DNA of 16,021 nucleotides from an uncultured Eubacteriales bacterium (GCA_958402445.1 CATXTO010000041.1:1-16021); one strand, 5' to 3'. Positions 6,517 through 15,500 are shown, counted from the first letter of the stretch. Numbers and translations are program-made. The notes: a model not told the origin generated them from the letters alone.

Positions 6517-6732
6517 TTATCCCGCCTCCATTTCGTTGATCCAAACCGGATTGTAGTCGTAAAAGTGATTTTGCTGAATATGCCGCAGCTCATGCTCCGC
6601 CGCGCGCTGCCGCAGCTCCGCCGGCAGCGCCTCGTTTACATAGATATCGTAGGTCCCGTCCTCGTTGGGGAGCGTTACCGCCCGCACCGCCAAGGGGAGC
6701 GGCAGAAGCCGAATATAAATATCTGTGCCCAA
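6517..6732 (-). CDS. Small HExxH protein, ImmA/IrrE-like metallopeptidase
   Basis: 71-aa protein with a zinc-peptidase signature in AAEHELRHIQQNHF (H47, E48, H51 counted from the TTG at 6732). Acidic residues follow near the C-terminus (E67, E69). It lies directly downstream of an XRE repressor, the usual place of ImmA/IrrE proteins, which cleave phage or ICE repressors. It is much shorter than typical members (about 130 aa or more), so it may be a minimal version or a remnant. The start is doubtful: TTG at 6732 has no clear ribosome binding site. The frame stays open upstream as I-G-V-D-Y-R to the TAG that ends the repressor gene, which is in the same frame. Initiation at a non-standard codon or loss of the original ATG is possible. 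Confidence 0.6.
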   Translation of the reverse strand: MGTDIYIRLLPLPLAVRAVTLPNEDGTYDIYVNEALPAELRQRAAEHELRHIQQNHFYDYNPVWINEMEAG

Positions 6733-6756
6733 CCTGTAATCAACCCCAATCCCCGG

Positions 6757-7113
6757 CTACTTTCCCCGCAATGCCTCAATGATTCGGACCGCCTTCTCCA
6801 CATCCTCTTTCGTCGCGTTTTTAGAGAGCTGAAACAGCATCCGGCACTCCGGCCTGTTTTTCAGCATTTCCAGATACTCCGTCAGCTCCTGGTCTCCATT
6901 GACCAGAAGCTGCCCTGCCTCCGCCTGCCCCAGCAGAAAATCCGTCGTGACATGAAAATAATTGGCGATCTTTACCAGAAGGTCCTGCTTGGGGGCCTTC
7001 CCCGTGTTTTTCCACACGGTCACGCTGGCGCGGTTAAACCCGATCTTTGCCGCCGCGCCGCTGGGCGTCAGCCCATTTTTTTCACAGAGTTCACAATAGA
7101 CATCATAAAACAC
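6757..7113 (-). CDS. XRE-family helix-turn-helix transcriptional repressor
   Basis: 118-aa DNA-binding protein of the lambda-repressor-like fold. The HTH covers about residues 4-62: YDVYCELCEKNGLTPSGAAAKIGFNRASVTVWKNTGKAPKQDLLVKIANYFHVTTDFLLG. This is the standard XRE pattern, with the recognition helix around NRASVTVW. The C-terminal half (about 70-118) is helical and charged and has no peptidase motif, so it probably dimerises or is the target of the adjacent HExxH protein. GTG at 7113 is the only in-frame start near the beginning of the domain; AAGGAAGGA lies about 11 nt upstream, a slightly long spacing. Three TGTTTAT boxes in the upstream region are candidate operators. Such repressors typically control prophage or ICE genes, here absent or lost. 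Confidence 0.85.
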   Translation of the reverse strand: MFYDVYCELCEKNGLTPSGAAAKIGFNRASVTVWKNTGKAPKQDLLVKIANYFHVTTDFLLGQAEAGQLLVNGDQELTEYLEMLKNRPECRMLFQLSKNATKEDVEKAVRIIEALRGK

Positions 7114-7137
7114 ACAAAAACACGTCCTTCCTTTTGA

Positions 7138-7510
7138 ACAAAACGCTGATTGTTTATCATTCTGGCCATGATGGTATTGACATGTTTATTATTATAATCT
7201 ATACTGTGGACAAGAAGCTTAACTTCATAAACAAATTTCCCAGGGGCTTCACGGTCCCACCTGGTTCAACGCCACCGTAACGTTTTTATCATAGCACATC
7301 CGTTTACAAAATTCAACAGGTTTCGGAAGGACCTGTTTTGAAACCGCGCTCAGTATACCGCAAAATAGGTCAATTGATCAGACCAATTCCCCAGGCTCTC
7401 CAAAGATAGCGAACGGCTTCGGGGGTAAGGCCTGGTCCGACGCAGAAAGAAGGCCGCCCATCCCCGGATGGACGACCTGGAAAAAACAACAGGATTGGGA
7501 GGGTTATCTT
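7138..7510. other. Intergenic region between divergent repressor and holin genes
   Basis: A gene-free, AT-richer stretch between the leftward XRE gene and the rightward holin gene. It holds the TGTTTAT boxes and a small fold-back CCATCC-CC-GGATGG near 7459-7472. No RNA gene was recognised. Confidence 0.5.
7151..7233. promoter_or_regulatory. Candidate repressor operators (three TGTTTAT boxes)
   Basis: TGTTTATCAT at 7151-7160, TGTTTATTAT at 7184-7193 and the inverted ATAAACA at 7227-7233. The first two are exactly 33 bp apart, about three helical turns. They lie just upstream of the XRE gene, consistent with autoregulation. Binding is inferred. Confidence 0.35.
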
Positions 7511-7783
7511 ATGAACTTCGGCATTGCGGGCGTGGCGGGCATCGCCGTCATTTGCTATCTCATCGGTCAGATTGGTAAGGCCATGGGCCTGCCCGGCAAG
7601 TGGATTTCCTGCATCATGGGTCTGGCCGGGGCCGCTCTGGGCGTGGCGGGGCTGTATCTCATGCCGGACTTCCCAGCGTCAGAACCCCTGACCGCCGCAG
7701 CCGTGGGCATCGTCTCCGGCCGGGCCGCCGCCGGCGCTCGTCCGGCGGGCAAGCAGGAACAGAAGGAGGAGGAAACCCGGTGA
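7511..7783 (+). CDS. Phage-type holin family protein
   Basis: 90-aa membrane protein resembling the small holins of Clostridia and Listeria phages (Hol118-like). It has an N-terminal hydrophobic segment (about 2-21, FGIAGVAGIAVICYLIGQIG), a short KW-containing turn, a second segment (about 32-51, ISCIMGLAGAALGVAGLYLM), the typical MPDFPA turn and a third weaker segment ending in AVGIVSG. The tail is hydrophilic (KQEQKEEE). Holins form inner-membrane lesions that release endolysin at phage lysis. GGGAGGG (7497-7503) lies 7 nt before the ATG. No endolysin or other phage structural gene is nearby, so this is an orphan gene, either a prophage relic or reused by the cell. It converges on rlmH with 39 bp between. 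Confidence 0.75.
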   Translation: MNFGIAGVAGIAVICYLIGQIGKAMGLPGKWISCIMGLAGAALGVAGLYLMPDFPASEPLTAAAVGIVSGRAAAGARPAGKQEQKEEETR

Positions 7784-7822
7784 GACGCGGGCCGGCCCCG
7801 GTCTGGACCCCGGGCGACGGGC

Positions 7823-8305
7823 CTACTTGTGATAGGGGCTGCCCGCTTGGATGGCCTCGGCCCGGTAGAGCTGCTCCAATACCATGATCCGGGCCAGGTG
7901 GTGGGGAAAGGTCATCCGGCCCATGGACAGAAGCAGGTCCGCCTGGGCCTTGACCGCCGGGTCCACGCCATACGACGAGCCGATGAGAAAGCAGGCGGCG
8001 GACCTGCCCGCCAGCTTCACCCGGGCCAGGCAGCCGGCCAGCTCGGGGGAGCTCAGCTCCCGCCCCTCCGGGGTCAGGACGCAGAACCAGGCCCCCTTGG
8101 GTATCCGAGGGCGGATCAGTCCGGCCTCCCGGGCCAGCCCCGCCGCAATCTCCGGCGGCTTGGGCTGCTCCGGGAGCCGGTGCTCCGGCAGCTCCACCAG
8201 CTGAAACCGGCAGGTTCCCCGCAGACGCTTTTCGTACTCCCGGGCGGCGTCCAAATAGAACTTTTCCTTCAGCTTGCCCATGGCCAGCAGGGTGATTTCA
8301 AACAC
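7823..8305 (-). CDS. rlmH: 23S rRNA (pseudouridine1915-N3)-methyltransferase RlmH
   Basis: SPOUT-class methyltransferase that uses S-adenosylmethionine to methylate N3 of pseudouridine 1915 in helix 69 of 23S rRNA on assembled 70S ribosomes. At 160 aa it has the normal length and the family layout: an N-terminal ITLLAMGKLKEKFYLDAAREYEKRL, a central PKGAWFCVLTPEGRELSSPELA, the cofactor-knot region FLIGSSYGVDPAVKAQADLLLSMGRMTFPHHLARIMVLEQLYRA, and the C-terminal SPYHK end that contributes to the active site. GTG at 8305 is supported by GGAGGTG 5 nt upstream. A probable promoter lies just upstream on this strand. It is a core gene and marks the right limit of the element-like region. Confidence 0.96.
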   Translation of the reverse strand: MFEITLLAMGKLKEKFYLDAAREYEKRLRGTCRFQLVELPEHRLPEQPKPPEIAAGLAREAGLIRPRIPKGAWFCVLTPEGRELSSPELAGCLARVKLAGRSAACFLIGSSYGVDPAVKAQADLLLSMGRMTFPHHLARIMVLEQLYRAEAIQAGSPYHK

Positions 8306-8328
8306 GGCGGCACCTCCGGCGTTTTTAT

Positions 8329-8339
8329 ATTATAGTATA
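8329..8339 (-). promoter_or_regulatory. Probable -10 region of rlmH
   Basis: On the minus strand the sequence reads TATACTATAAT, giving two overlapping -10 candidates 24-30 nt before the rlmH start. A weak -35 (TTGCCC) can be placed 18 nt upstream. Confidence 0.45.
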
Positions 8340-8368
8340 GCACAGAACCCGTCCCCGGGGCAATGGTG

Positions 8369-8397
8369 TTGACGCACGCGCGCCTTCGGTGTATAAT
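8369..8397 (+). promoter_or_regulatory. Promoter of the preQ1 leader and queT
   Basis: TTGACG (8369-8374), a 17-nt spacer and a perfect TATAAT (8392-8397). Transcription would begin about 8404, some 10 nt before the riboswitch aptamer. Confidence 0.85.
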
Positions 8398-8413
8398 GGC
8401 TGCAAATGGATAA

Positions 8414-8510
8414 AGGACAGTTCGTAACCATCCTGTCTGAAAACAAAACTATGGATTCCGGCCGCAGAGAGCGGCATCGGGGGATGGGCGCGCGTAGCGT
8501 CCATTTTTTT
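8414..8510 (+). promoter_or_regulatory. preQ1-I riboswitch with terminator platform
   Basis: The aptamer has stem P1 GGACAG (8415-8420) with CTGTCT (8433-8438). Loop TTCGTAACCATC contains CCAT (8428-8431), which pairs with ATGG (8451-8454) as the H-type pseudoknot. An A-rich strand (AAAACAAAAC, 8440-8449) joins them, as in the Thermoanaerobacter preQ1-I aptamer. Downstream come a GCCGC/GCGGC stem (8461-8475) and the terminator. CCATCC of the loop can alternatively pair with GGATGG at 8482-8487, which would block the terminator's left arm without ligand. This predicts that preQ1 turns the transporter off. The alternative pairing is inferred. Confidence 0.85.
8484..8510 (+). terminator. Riboswitch-controlled intrinsic terminator
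   Basis: ATGGGCGC (8484-8491), loop GCGTA, GCGTCCAT (8497-8504) and a run of seven T (8504-8510). It lies between the aptamer and the queT ribosome binding site. Confidence 0.85.
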
Positions 8511-8528
8511 CTGTTGGGAGATGGATTT

Positions 8529-9059
8529 ATGAAACAGAAGACCAGGCTTATCGTCCAGGGCGGGGCCCTGGCGGCCCTATATGTGGTTCTGACCTACGCG
8601 CAGAATCTGCTGTGGCCCGGCTCCACCACCATGGCCGTCCAGCTTCGGGTCTCCGAGGCCCTGTGCATCTTCGCCTTCTTCACCCCGGCGGCCATCCCCG
8701 GCCTCACCGTGGGGTGCCTGCTGTACAATCTGAGCTGGGCCCAGGCCCTGCCCTTGGATTTTCTGGTGGGCAGTTTGGCCACCGGGCTGGCCACCGGCTC
8801 CATGTGGGCCCTGCGCCGGGTCCGGCTGGGCCGCTGGCCGCTGCCGGGGCTTCTGATGCCGGCCTTTTGGAACGCGCCCCTGGTGGGCTGGGAGTTGGCG
8901 GTCTATCTGGGGGAGGGGGGCTTTGCCTGGCCTTTGTTCCGGCTCAACGCGCTGTACGTGTTTCTGGGGGAGGCTCTGGTGTTGCTGGTCCTGGGCACCT
9001 GCCTGTATTATGCCCTGCTGAACCGGGGCCTGGACCAGCGGCTGTTTCCCCGGCCCTGA
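8529..9059 (+). CDS. queT: QueT family queuosine-precursor transporter (ECF S-component)
   Basis: 176-aa integral membrane protein, predicted to be the substrate-binding S-component of an energy-coupling factor transporter for preQ1 or a related queuosine precursor. It shows the QueT pattern: ALAALYVVLTYAQ at the N-terminus, then AVQLRVSEALCIFAFFTPAAIPGLTVGCLLYNL, then LDFLVGSLATGLATG, with five or six hydrophobic segments overall. ATG 8529 is chosen because GGGAG (8516-8520) precedes it by 8 nt. A longer frame from 8406 would have to be read through the riboswitch and terminator, so it is rejected. The preQ1-I leader upstream independently supports the substrate. The energising EcfA and EcfT subunits are not in the window and are presumably shared. 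The queuosine target tRNA-His is at 3486. Confidence 0.92.
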   Translation: MKQKTRLIVQGGALAALYVVLTYAQNLLWPGSTTMAVQLRVSEALCIFAFFTPAAIPGLTVGCLLYNLSWAQALPLDFLVGSLATGLATGSMWALRRVRLGRWPLPGLLMPAFWNAPLVGWELAVYLGEGGFAWPLFRLNALYVFLGEALVLLVLGTCLYYALLNRGLDQRLFPRP

Positions 9060-9104
9060 CAGGCCGGTTCCGTGGCCCGTCGTTGACACCTTGACGGCGC
9101 CCGC

Positions 9105-9174
9105 GGGCGACCACAGGTCGCCCCTACATCCCCCAAATCGGACTGCGCCCTGTAGGGGCGAGCTGCGCTCGCCC
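9105..9174. repeat. Composite inverted hairpin pair (REPIN-like unit 4)
   Basis: Hairpin 9105-9123 with CTAC (9124-9127) faces GTAG (9152-9155) with hairpin 9156-9174. The tags are 24 nt apart. Both stems are perfect: ACC/GGT in the left inner triplet, AGC/GCT in the right. Confidence 0.8.
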
Positions 9175-9207
9175 GCAAATCCTGCAAACCCGGAAAATCC
9201 GCCCGGC

Positions 9208-9280
9208 GGGCGAGCAAAGCTCGCCCCTACATCCGTTATCCGCGGAAATCCCGAACGGGCGACCACAGGGCGTTCCCTGC
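9208..9280. repeat. Two further hairpin repeat copies
   Basis: A perfect copy at 9208-9226 (GGGCGAGC, loop AAA) with CTAC. A decayed copy starts at 9257 (GGGCGACC, loop ACA), with right arm GGGCGTTCCC and tag CTGC. Confidence 0.75.
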
Positions 9281-9494
9281 ATCCCCAAGGTCGGCGGGGC
9301 CGCCCCGCAGCCAGGCCCGAGGAGCTGCCTTGCACCAGTGCATAAAAGCATACGAATTCACCCCTGCAAATCCCCAGACCAGGCGCCGGCCCAATTTGGG
9401 GACGGGCCGAACAGACAAAATCTCGCTGTTTAATTTTGCTAGTTTGTACAAAAAAAGTTAGACCTTGGTTAAATCTCACTTGGGGTTGTGGAGT

Positions 9495-9523
9495 TTGACA
9501 AGCAAGTGTGCTATGATTAGGCT
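9495..9523 (+). promoter_or_regulatory. Possible promoter of the large secreted-protein gene
   Basis: TTGACA (9495-9500) stands 17 nt before a poor -10 (TAGGCT, 9518-9523). Alternatively, TGCTATGAT (9509-9517) could act as an extended -10 with a weak -35. Which one is used cannot be decided. Confidence 0.4.
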
Positions 9524-9582
9524 ACATAAATTTCCGCAATTTTAACACGACACCGGAAACATAGAAGGAGGAATTGATTGTT

Positions 9583-12500
9583 ATGCGAATTCACACCCGA
9601 AGCAGATGTCTAGCGGTTCTGCTGGCCGTGGCCATGGTCCTGTCCATGGTGCCCACGGTGGCGTTTGCCGCGGATTCTGCCACCTGGACGAAGGTGGACC
9701 TGGCGGCGATTCAGCCGACGGACACCATCGCCATCACCATGACCAAGGGCGACACCACCTGGGTACTGCCCAACGTGGGCAATGGCAGCGGTGGTCAGCC
9801 CCTGGCCGTGACAGCCGCCGTCTCAGGCGAGACCCTGACCACCGACGGCAGCGGTAGCTACGCCTGGAATCTAAAGGCAACCGATGGCGGCTATCACATC
9901 ATGGCTGGCGAAAACTACCTGTACACCGATGCAGCCAACAACGGCATGCGGATCGGCGGGACGGAGGCGGTCTGGTCCGTAGCGGACAGCGGCTACCTGA
10001 CCGCTGCCGACACCAAAGGAACCGCCCGGTATCTGGGCGTGTACAACGGGCAGGACTGGAGAGCCTATAACAGCATCCACGCCAACATTGCCGGGCAGGA
10101 GCTGAATTTCTGGAAGCTCTCCGGCGGTTCTGTGGAGCCCACGGACCCAACAGACCCCTCCGTGCCCACGGACCCAACAGACCCCACGGAACCCGAGGTG
10201 GTGCTGCCCCCGGACCCCACGGACCACGATCCCGTGGACGAGACGAAGGTGGAGGGCGCTCTCAGCCTGAAGGACGTGTATAGCAAGACCGACGGAGACG
10301 TGGTCACCGTGGTGGGCCAGGTGGCCTACCGGCTGCCCACCAATACCATCTTCCTGCAGGACCTGGTGGAGGGCCAGATTTACGGCTTCCAGGTCTATGA
10401 TTTCACCAACTACGCCTCCTACAACCCCGGTGACGTGGTCAAGGTCACCGGCACCCTGCAGCTCTACGGCGGCGTTATGCAGATGAGCTGCCAGAAGGGC
10501 GAGATGACCATCGAGGTTCTGAGCACCGACCAGGAGCCCTTCCCGGCCCAGGAGCTCACCATCGCTCAGCTGCTCAAGGGCGGGGACAAATACCTGTCCG
10601 AATACGTGGTGGTGAAGGACGCCGCCCTGGGTACTTACAACGGCTCTGGCAACACGCCCATCACGGACGAGACCGGCGCCCTGAACGTGTTCAAGGGCGC
10701 GGCCTTCCCGGAAGGCGTGGCCGAGGGCAGCGTGGTGGACGTGCATGGCGCCCTATCCAAGTATAACAGCACCTACCAGCTCCGGGTGGGCCAATCCGAG
10801 GACTACGCGGTCCCCGCAGACGACGGCTCCCTGAAAACCGGGGATCAGGTGGTGATCTTCAACCCGGCTTACGGTAAGGCTCTGTCCTCCCAGTTCACCG
10901 GCTTCTACCGGGTGGGCGTGGACATGACCCTGAACGCCGCCGGCAAGTTCGACAGCGTGGCGGACACGGAAATCTGGGACGTGACCGTGGAAGGGGAGAC
11001 CTACACCTTCTCCCACGACGGCAAGAAGCTGTCCATGGACACGGGCTACACCAGCATGCCCGACGACGCCGTAAACGACGCCTGGGCCCTGGAGCCCGCC
11101 GCCACCGAGGGCCAGTTCTACATGAAGAACGTGGGCCGGAACTGCTATGTGGAGTGGTACGCGGACAAGGGCTCCTGGAGCGGCTACGGCTCGCCCACGG
11201 AGGCCACCGAGGGCCTGTACGCCCTGCTGTTCGTGAAGGTGGACGGCTCCTCCGAGCCTCCGGATCCCACCAAGGGACCGCTGGAGCCCGGCGACCAGGT
11301 GGTGATCTTCAACCCGGCCTACGGTAAGGCCCTGTCCTCCCAGTTCTCCGGCTTTTACCGGGTGGGCGTGGGCATGACCCTGAACGCCGCCGGCGGGTTC
11401 GACAGCGCTGCCGCCACGGAGGTCTGGGACGTGGACCTGGAGGGGGATTACTACACCTTCTCCAACAACGGCAAGAAGCTGTCCATGGGCGCCAGCTACA
11501 CCAGCATGCCAGACGACGACGTGCACAACACCTGGGCCCTGGAGCCGGCGGCGGCGGAGGGCCAGTACTACATGAAGAATGTGGGCCGGGGCGTTTACAC
11601 GGAGTATCAGGACAGCTACGGCACCTGGAGCGGCTACGGCGCACCCGCCGCCGACACGGAGGGGGCCTACGCCCTGCTGTTCGTGAAGGTGGACGGCTCC
11701 GCCCCGGAAGTGGAAACGCCCAAGGCCGGCGACCAGGTGGTCCTGTATAACAAGTCCTCCCAAGGCGTTCTGGCCGGCCAGGACGACAACACCGAGAGCC
11801 CGGCCATCCAAAACGCCCAGGCGGAGCGCACGGACGGAACCGTCACGGCGGGCAACGGAGCCCGGGTCTTCACCGTGGAAATCAACGACAAGGGCGAGTT
11901 CCTGTTCAAAACCGAACATGACGGCTATCTCACCTCCGGGGAGACGGGCAACTCCACCTTCTATTCCCAGCAGGCCACGGCCTACAGCACCTGGTCCCTG
12001 GAGCCCCACAACGGCGGCTTCAAGATCATGAACGTGGCGGCCCGGTTCAACGGCCAGTACACCCAGTACCTGGAGTACTACGCCGGGTCCTATAAAACCT
12101 ACAGCTACTACAACGTCACCGACGAGGACATCTATACCTTTTCCTTCTATCCCTGCGCCGACGAGACCGTAGGCGGCGTGGTGAACAAGCCGGCCATCAC
12201 CTTCCTGGATCTGGCCGACGCCTACGTGGGCCTGGACTACACCGTGCGCTTCACGGTGGACGCCGTGTTCGGCGTGAAGTCCCTGGAGGCCTCCTATACC
12301 GCCGCCGAGGGCGCTAAGACCGCGCAGGCACAGGAGGAAGCGGGGGTTTACAGCTTCACCATCCCCGCCGGGGAGCTCAAGGGAGAGAATCTGACCCTGC
12401 GGGTCTCCGCCGTCGACAACAAGGAGAAAAGCTTCGCCAACCAGCAGACCGTCTCCATTCTGGACGAGCCCCGGATTCTCACCGTGGAGCCCGCCCGGGG

Positions 12501-15500
12501 CGGGCAGACCGGCGAGAACAAGACCCCGCAGATCGCCGTGACCTACGCCAACGCCGGCGAAAACCCGACCATTCGCCTGACCCTGACCAACCGGTCCGGC
12601 CAAATCCTGGTGGACGGGGCCGCTATGACGGGCCAGGACGGCAGCGCGGTCTATCAGGTCCGGGACGCCTTGGCCGACGGCCTGTACACCGCCAAGGTGA
12701 CCATCACCCGGGCGGACCAGAAGACCACCGAAACCACCTGGACCTTCACCGTAGGCACGGTGCAGTTCCAGCTCTACTTCGGCCAGCTCCACTCCCACAC
12801 CACCTACTCCGACGGCGCGGGCTCCGTGGACGATGCGTTGCAGTATGTGAAGAACCTGCCGGAGAGCGCCAACGTGGACTTCGTGGCCTTTACGGACCAC
12901 TCCAATTACTTTGACTCCACCAGCGCCGCCAACCCGGAGGGGGCCCTGTGGGACACCGGGCTCATGACCGAGGGGAGCCTGAAAACCTGGAACGAGTACA
13001 AGAGCAAGGTGGCGGCGTTCAACCAGGCCAACGCCGGGAGTCTCGTGGCCATTGCCGGCTTCGAGATGACCTGGTCCGGCGGCCCCGGCCACATCAACAC
13101 CTTCAATTCTCCGGGCCTGGTCTCCCGGAACAACAAGACCCTGAACAACAAGACCTCCGACGCGGGCATGAAGGCCTATTACGCCCTGCTGAGCCAGCCT
13201 GAGGGCGCCCAGGCCATCTCCCAGTTCAACCACCCGGGCAGCACCTTCGGCACCTTCTCCGACTTCAGCTATTGGGACGCCCTCATCGACACCCGGATCA
13301 ACCTGGTGGAGGTGGGCAACGGCGAGGGAGCCATCGGCCAGGGCGGCTACTATCCCAGCTATGAGTACTACATCATGGCCCTGGATAAGGGCTGGCACGT
13401 GGCCCCCACCAACAACCAGGACAACCACAAGGGCAAGTGGGGCAACGCCAACGACGCCCGGGACGTGATCCTCACCGACGACTTCTCCGAGGCGGGCATC
13501 TACCAGGCCATGCGGGACCTGCGGATCTACGCCTCCGAAGACAAGAACCTGGAGCTCTATTACACGGTCAACGACCAGATGCTGGGCAGCGTCATCGAGG
13601 AAGTGCCGGAGAAGCTGGACATCAGCGTCCAGGTCCTGGACCCCGACGCCGCCGACTCCATCGCCAAGGTGGAGGTGGTGGTCAATTCCGGCAAGACCGC
13701 CTACACCTGGGACGACCCGGCTGCGCTGGCCTCGGGCAACCTGAGCTGCACCCTGGACCCGGAATACAGCTACTACTTCATCCGCGTCACCCAGGCAGAC
13801 GGCGACCTGGCGGTCACAGCCCCCGTCTGGGTGGGCGAGACCATCAAGCTGGGTATCTCCAGCCTGGCCTGCGGCACCTCCACCCCGGTGACGGGAGAGG
13901 CGCTGGAACTCACCACCACGCTGTTCAACAGCGAGTCCACCCCCGCCACCATCTCCTCCATCACCTATACCACCGACGGGGCCGTGATCCTGGACTCCTT
14001 CCAGAACGTGGGCGAGATCCCCGCGGCGGGCTCGTATGAGCATGTCTTCCAGTACACCCCCACCCAAGCCAAGGTCACGACCATCACGGCCACGGTGGTG
14101 CTGGAGCTGGAGGGCAAGGATCTGACCTTCACCAAGTCCATCGACCTGGACGTGCTGGACGCGGAGAAGCTGGTTTACGTGGGCATCGACGCGTCCCACT
14201 ACAACGAGTACGTGGCCGGCAACTACGCGGACTCCATGGGCAACTTTGGCAAGCTGGCCGCGGAGTACGGCGTGCGGACCGTGGAGCTCAAGACCGGCGC
14301 GGACCTCATCGCCGCCTGCTCCAACCCCAAGTACAAGGCCCTGATCCTCACGGTTCCCTCCCGCCGGGACGGCATCGCCCTGCGGGACCCCTACGCCACC
14401 TATTCCGACGGGGAGATCGCGGCCATTGTGAACTTCTCCGCGGCCGGCGGCGCGGTGGTCCTCACCGGCTGGTCGGACTACTACGAGAGCTACGAGTCCT
14501 TCCCCGCGGAAGACCACATGGCCGCCCAGCAAAACAAGCTCCTGACGGCCCTGGGCTCCAAGCTGCGGATCGCCGACGACGGCATCCTAGACGACAGCCT
14601 CAACGGCGGCCAGCCCCAGCGGCTGTACTTTAGCACCTACAATCTGGACAGCTTCCTCCTGGACGGAGTGGAGTTTGACCCGGACAACCCCAACAACAAT
14701 CTGTATTCCCAGCTGTTCAGCCATTACGGCGGCGCCTCCATCTACGCCGTGGACGAAAGCGGCCAACCCACGGCCACCCTGTCGGCGGGCGTGACCCCCG
14801 TGGTCTACGGCCACGCCACCACCTACTCCCAGGACCAGGACAACGACGGCCTGGGCGGCGACTCCGTGCCCAAGTACCAGGTCTCCGAAGGCGACAGCCG
14901 CCTGCTGGCCCTGGGCACCGAGGAAATCACCAGGTCCAACGGCGTCAAATCCCTGGTGGTGGTCTCCGGCGCGGCGTTTATGTCCAACTTCGAGGTCCAA
15001 GCCACGGTGGAGGACTCCGGCGCCGAGAAGAACTACTCCAACTACAATATTTGCGAAAACCTGCTGGCGCTGATCAATCCTCTGACCATCACCCCCATCG
15101 AAGAGGTCCAGGCGGAGCCCAACGAAAAGGTGAAATTCACCGTAGAGGGCGTGGTGACCTCCAACGCCTCCGGCTATGACAAGGACACCGCCTTCTTCGA
15201 CTGCATCTACGTGCAGGACGACACCGCGGGCATCAACGCCTTCCCGGTGGCCGGCGAATACCAGATCGGAGACCGGGTCCGCATCAGCGGCACCACCTCC
15301 TCCTACCAGGGCGAGCGGCAGCTCGCGGTGAGCTCCATCACCCTGCTGGGCCACGGGGAGGCCCCGGCGCCCAAACCCATCACGGCATCTCAACTCAACG
15401 ACGGCTCCGTCCTGGGCAGCCTGGTCACCATCCAGGGCACGGTGCAGAGCTTTGAGCTGGCGGAGGGCCTGGTCCAGACCATTCTGGTGAAGGACGAGGC

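Larger units (their letters stand above)
9060..9582. other. Intergenic region: repeats, then AT-rich promoter region
   Basis: Bases 9105-9280 hold hairpin repeats. Bases 9300-9480 show no recognisable feature. From about 9410 the sequence becomes AT-rich and leads into the regulatory region of the large secreted-protein gene. Confidence 0.6.

Noticed and set aside
6066..6593. Cluster of overlapping ORFs on both strands in the tandem repeat
   Set aside because: Their proteins repeat the same peptides because the DNA is tandemly repeated, and no start is supported.
7177..7198. Plus-strand promoter TTGACA...TATAAT upstream of the holin
   Set aside because: The boxes are separated by only 10 nt, too short for a sigma-70-type promoter.
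8406..8528. N-terminal extension of QueT starting at 8406
   Set aside because: It would be translated through the preQ1 aptamer and terminator, has no ribosome binding site, and the added residues are not membrane-like. ATG 8529 has a good one.
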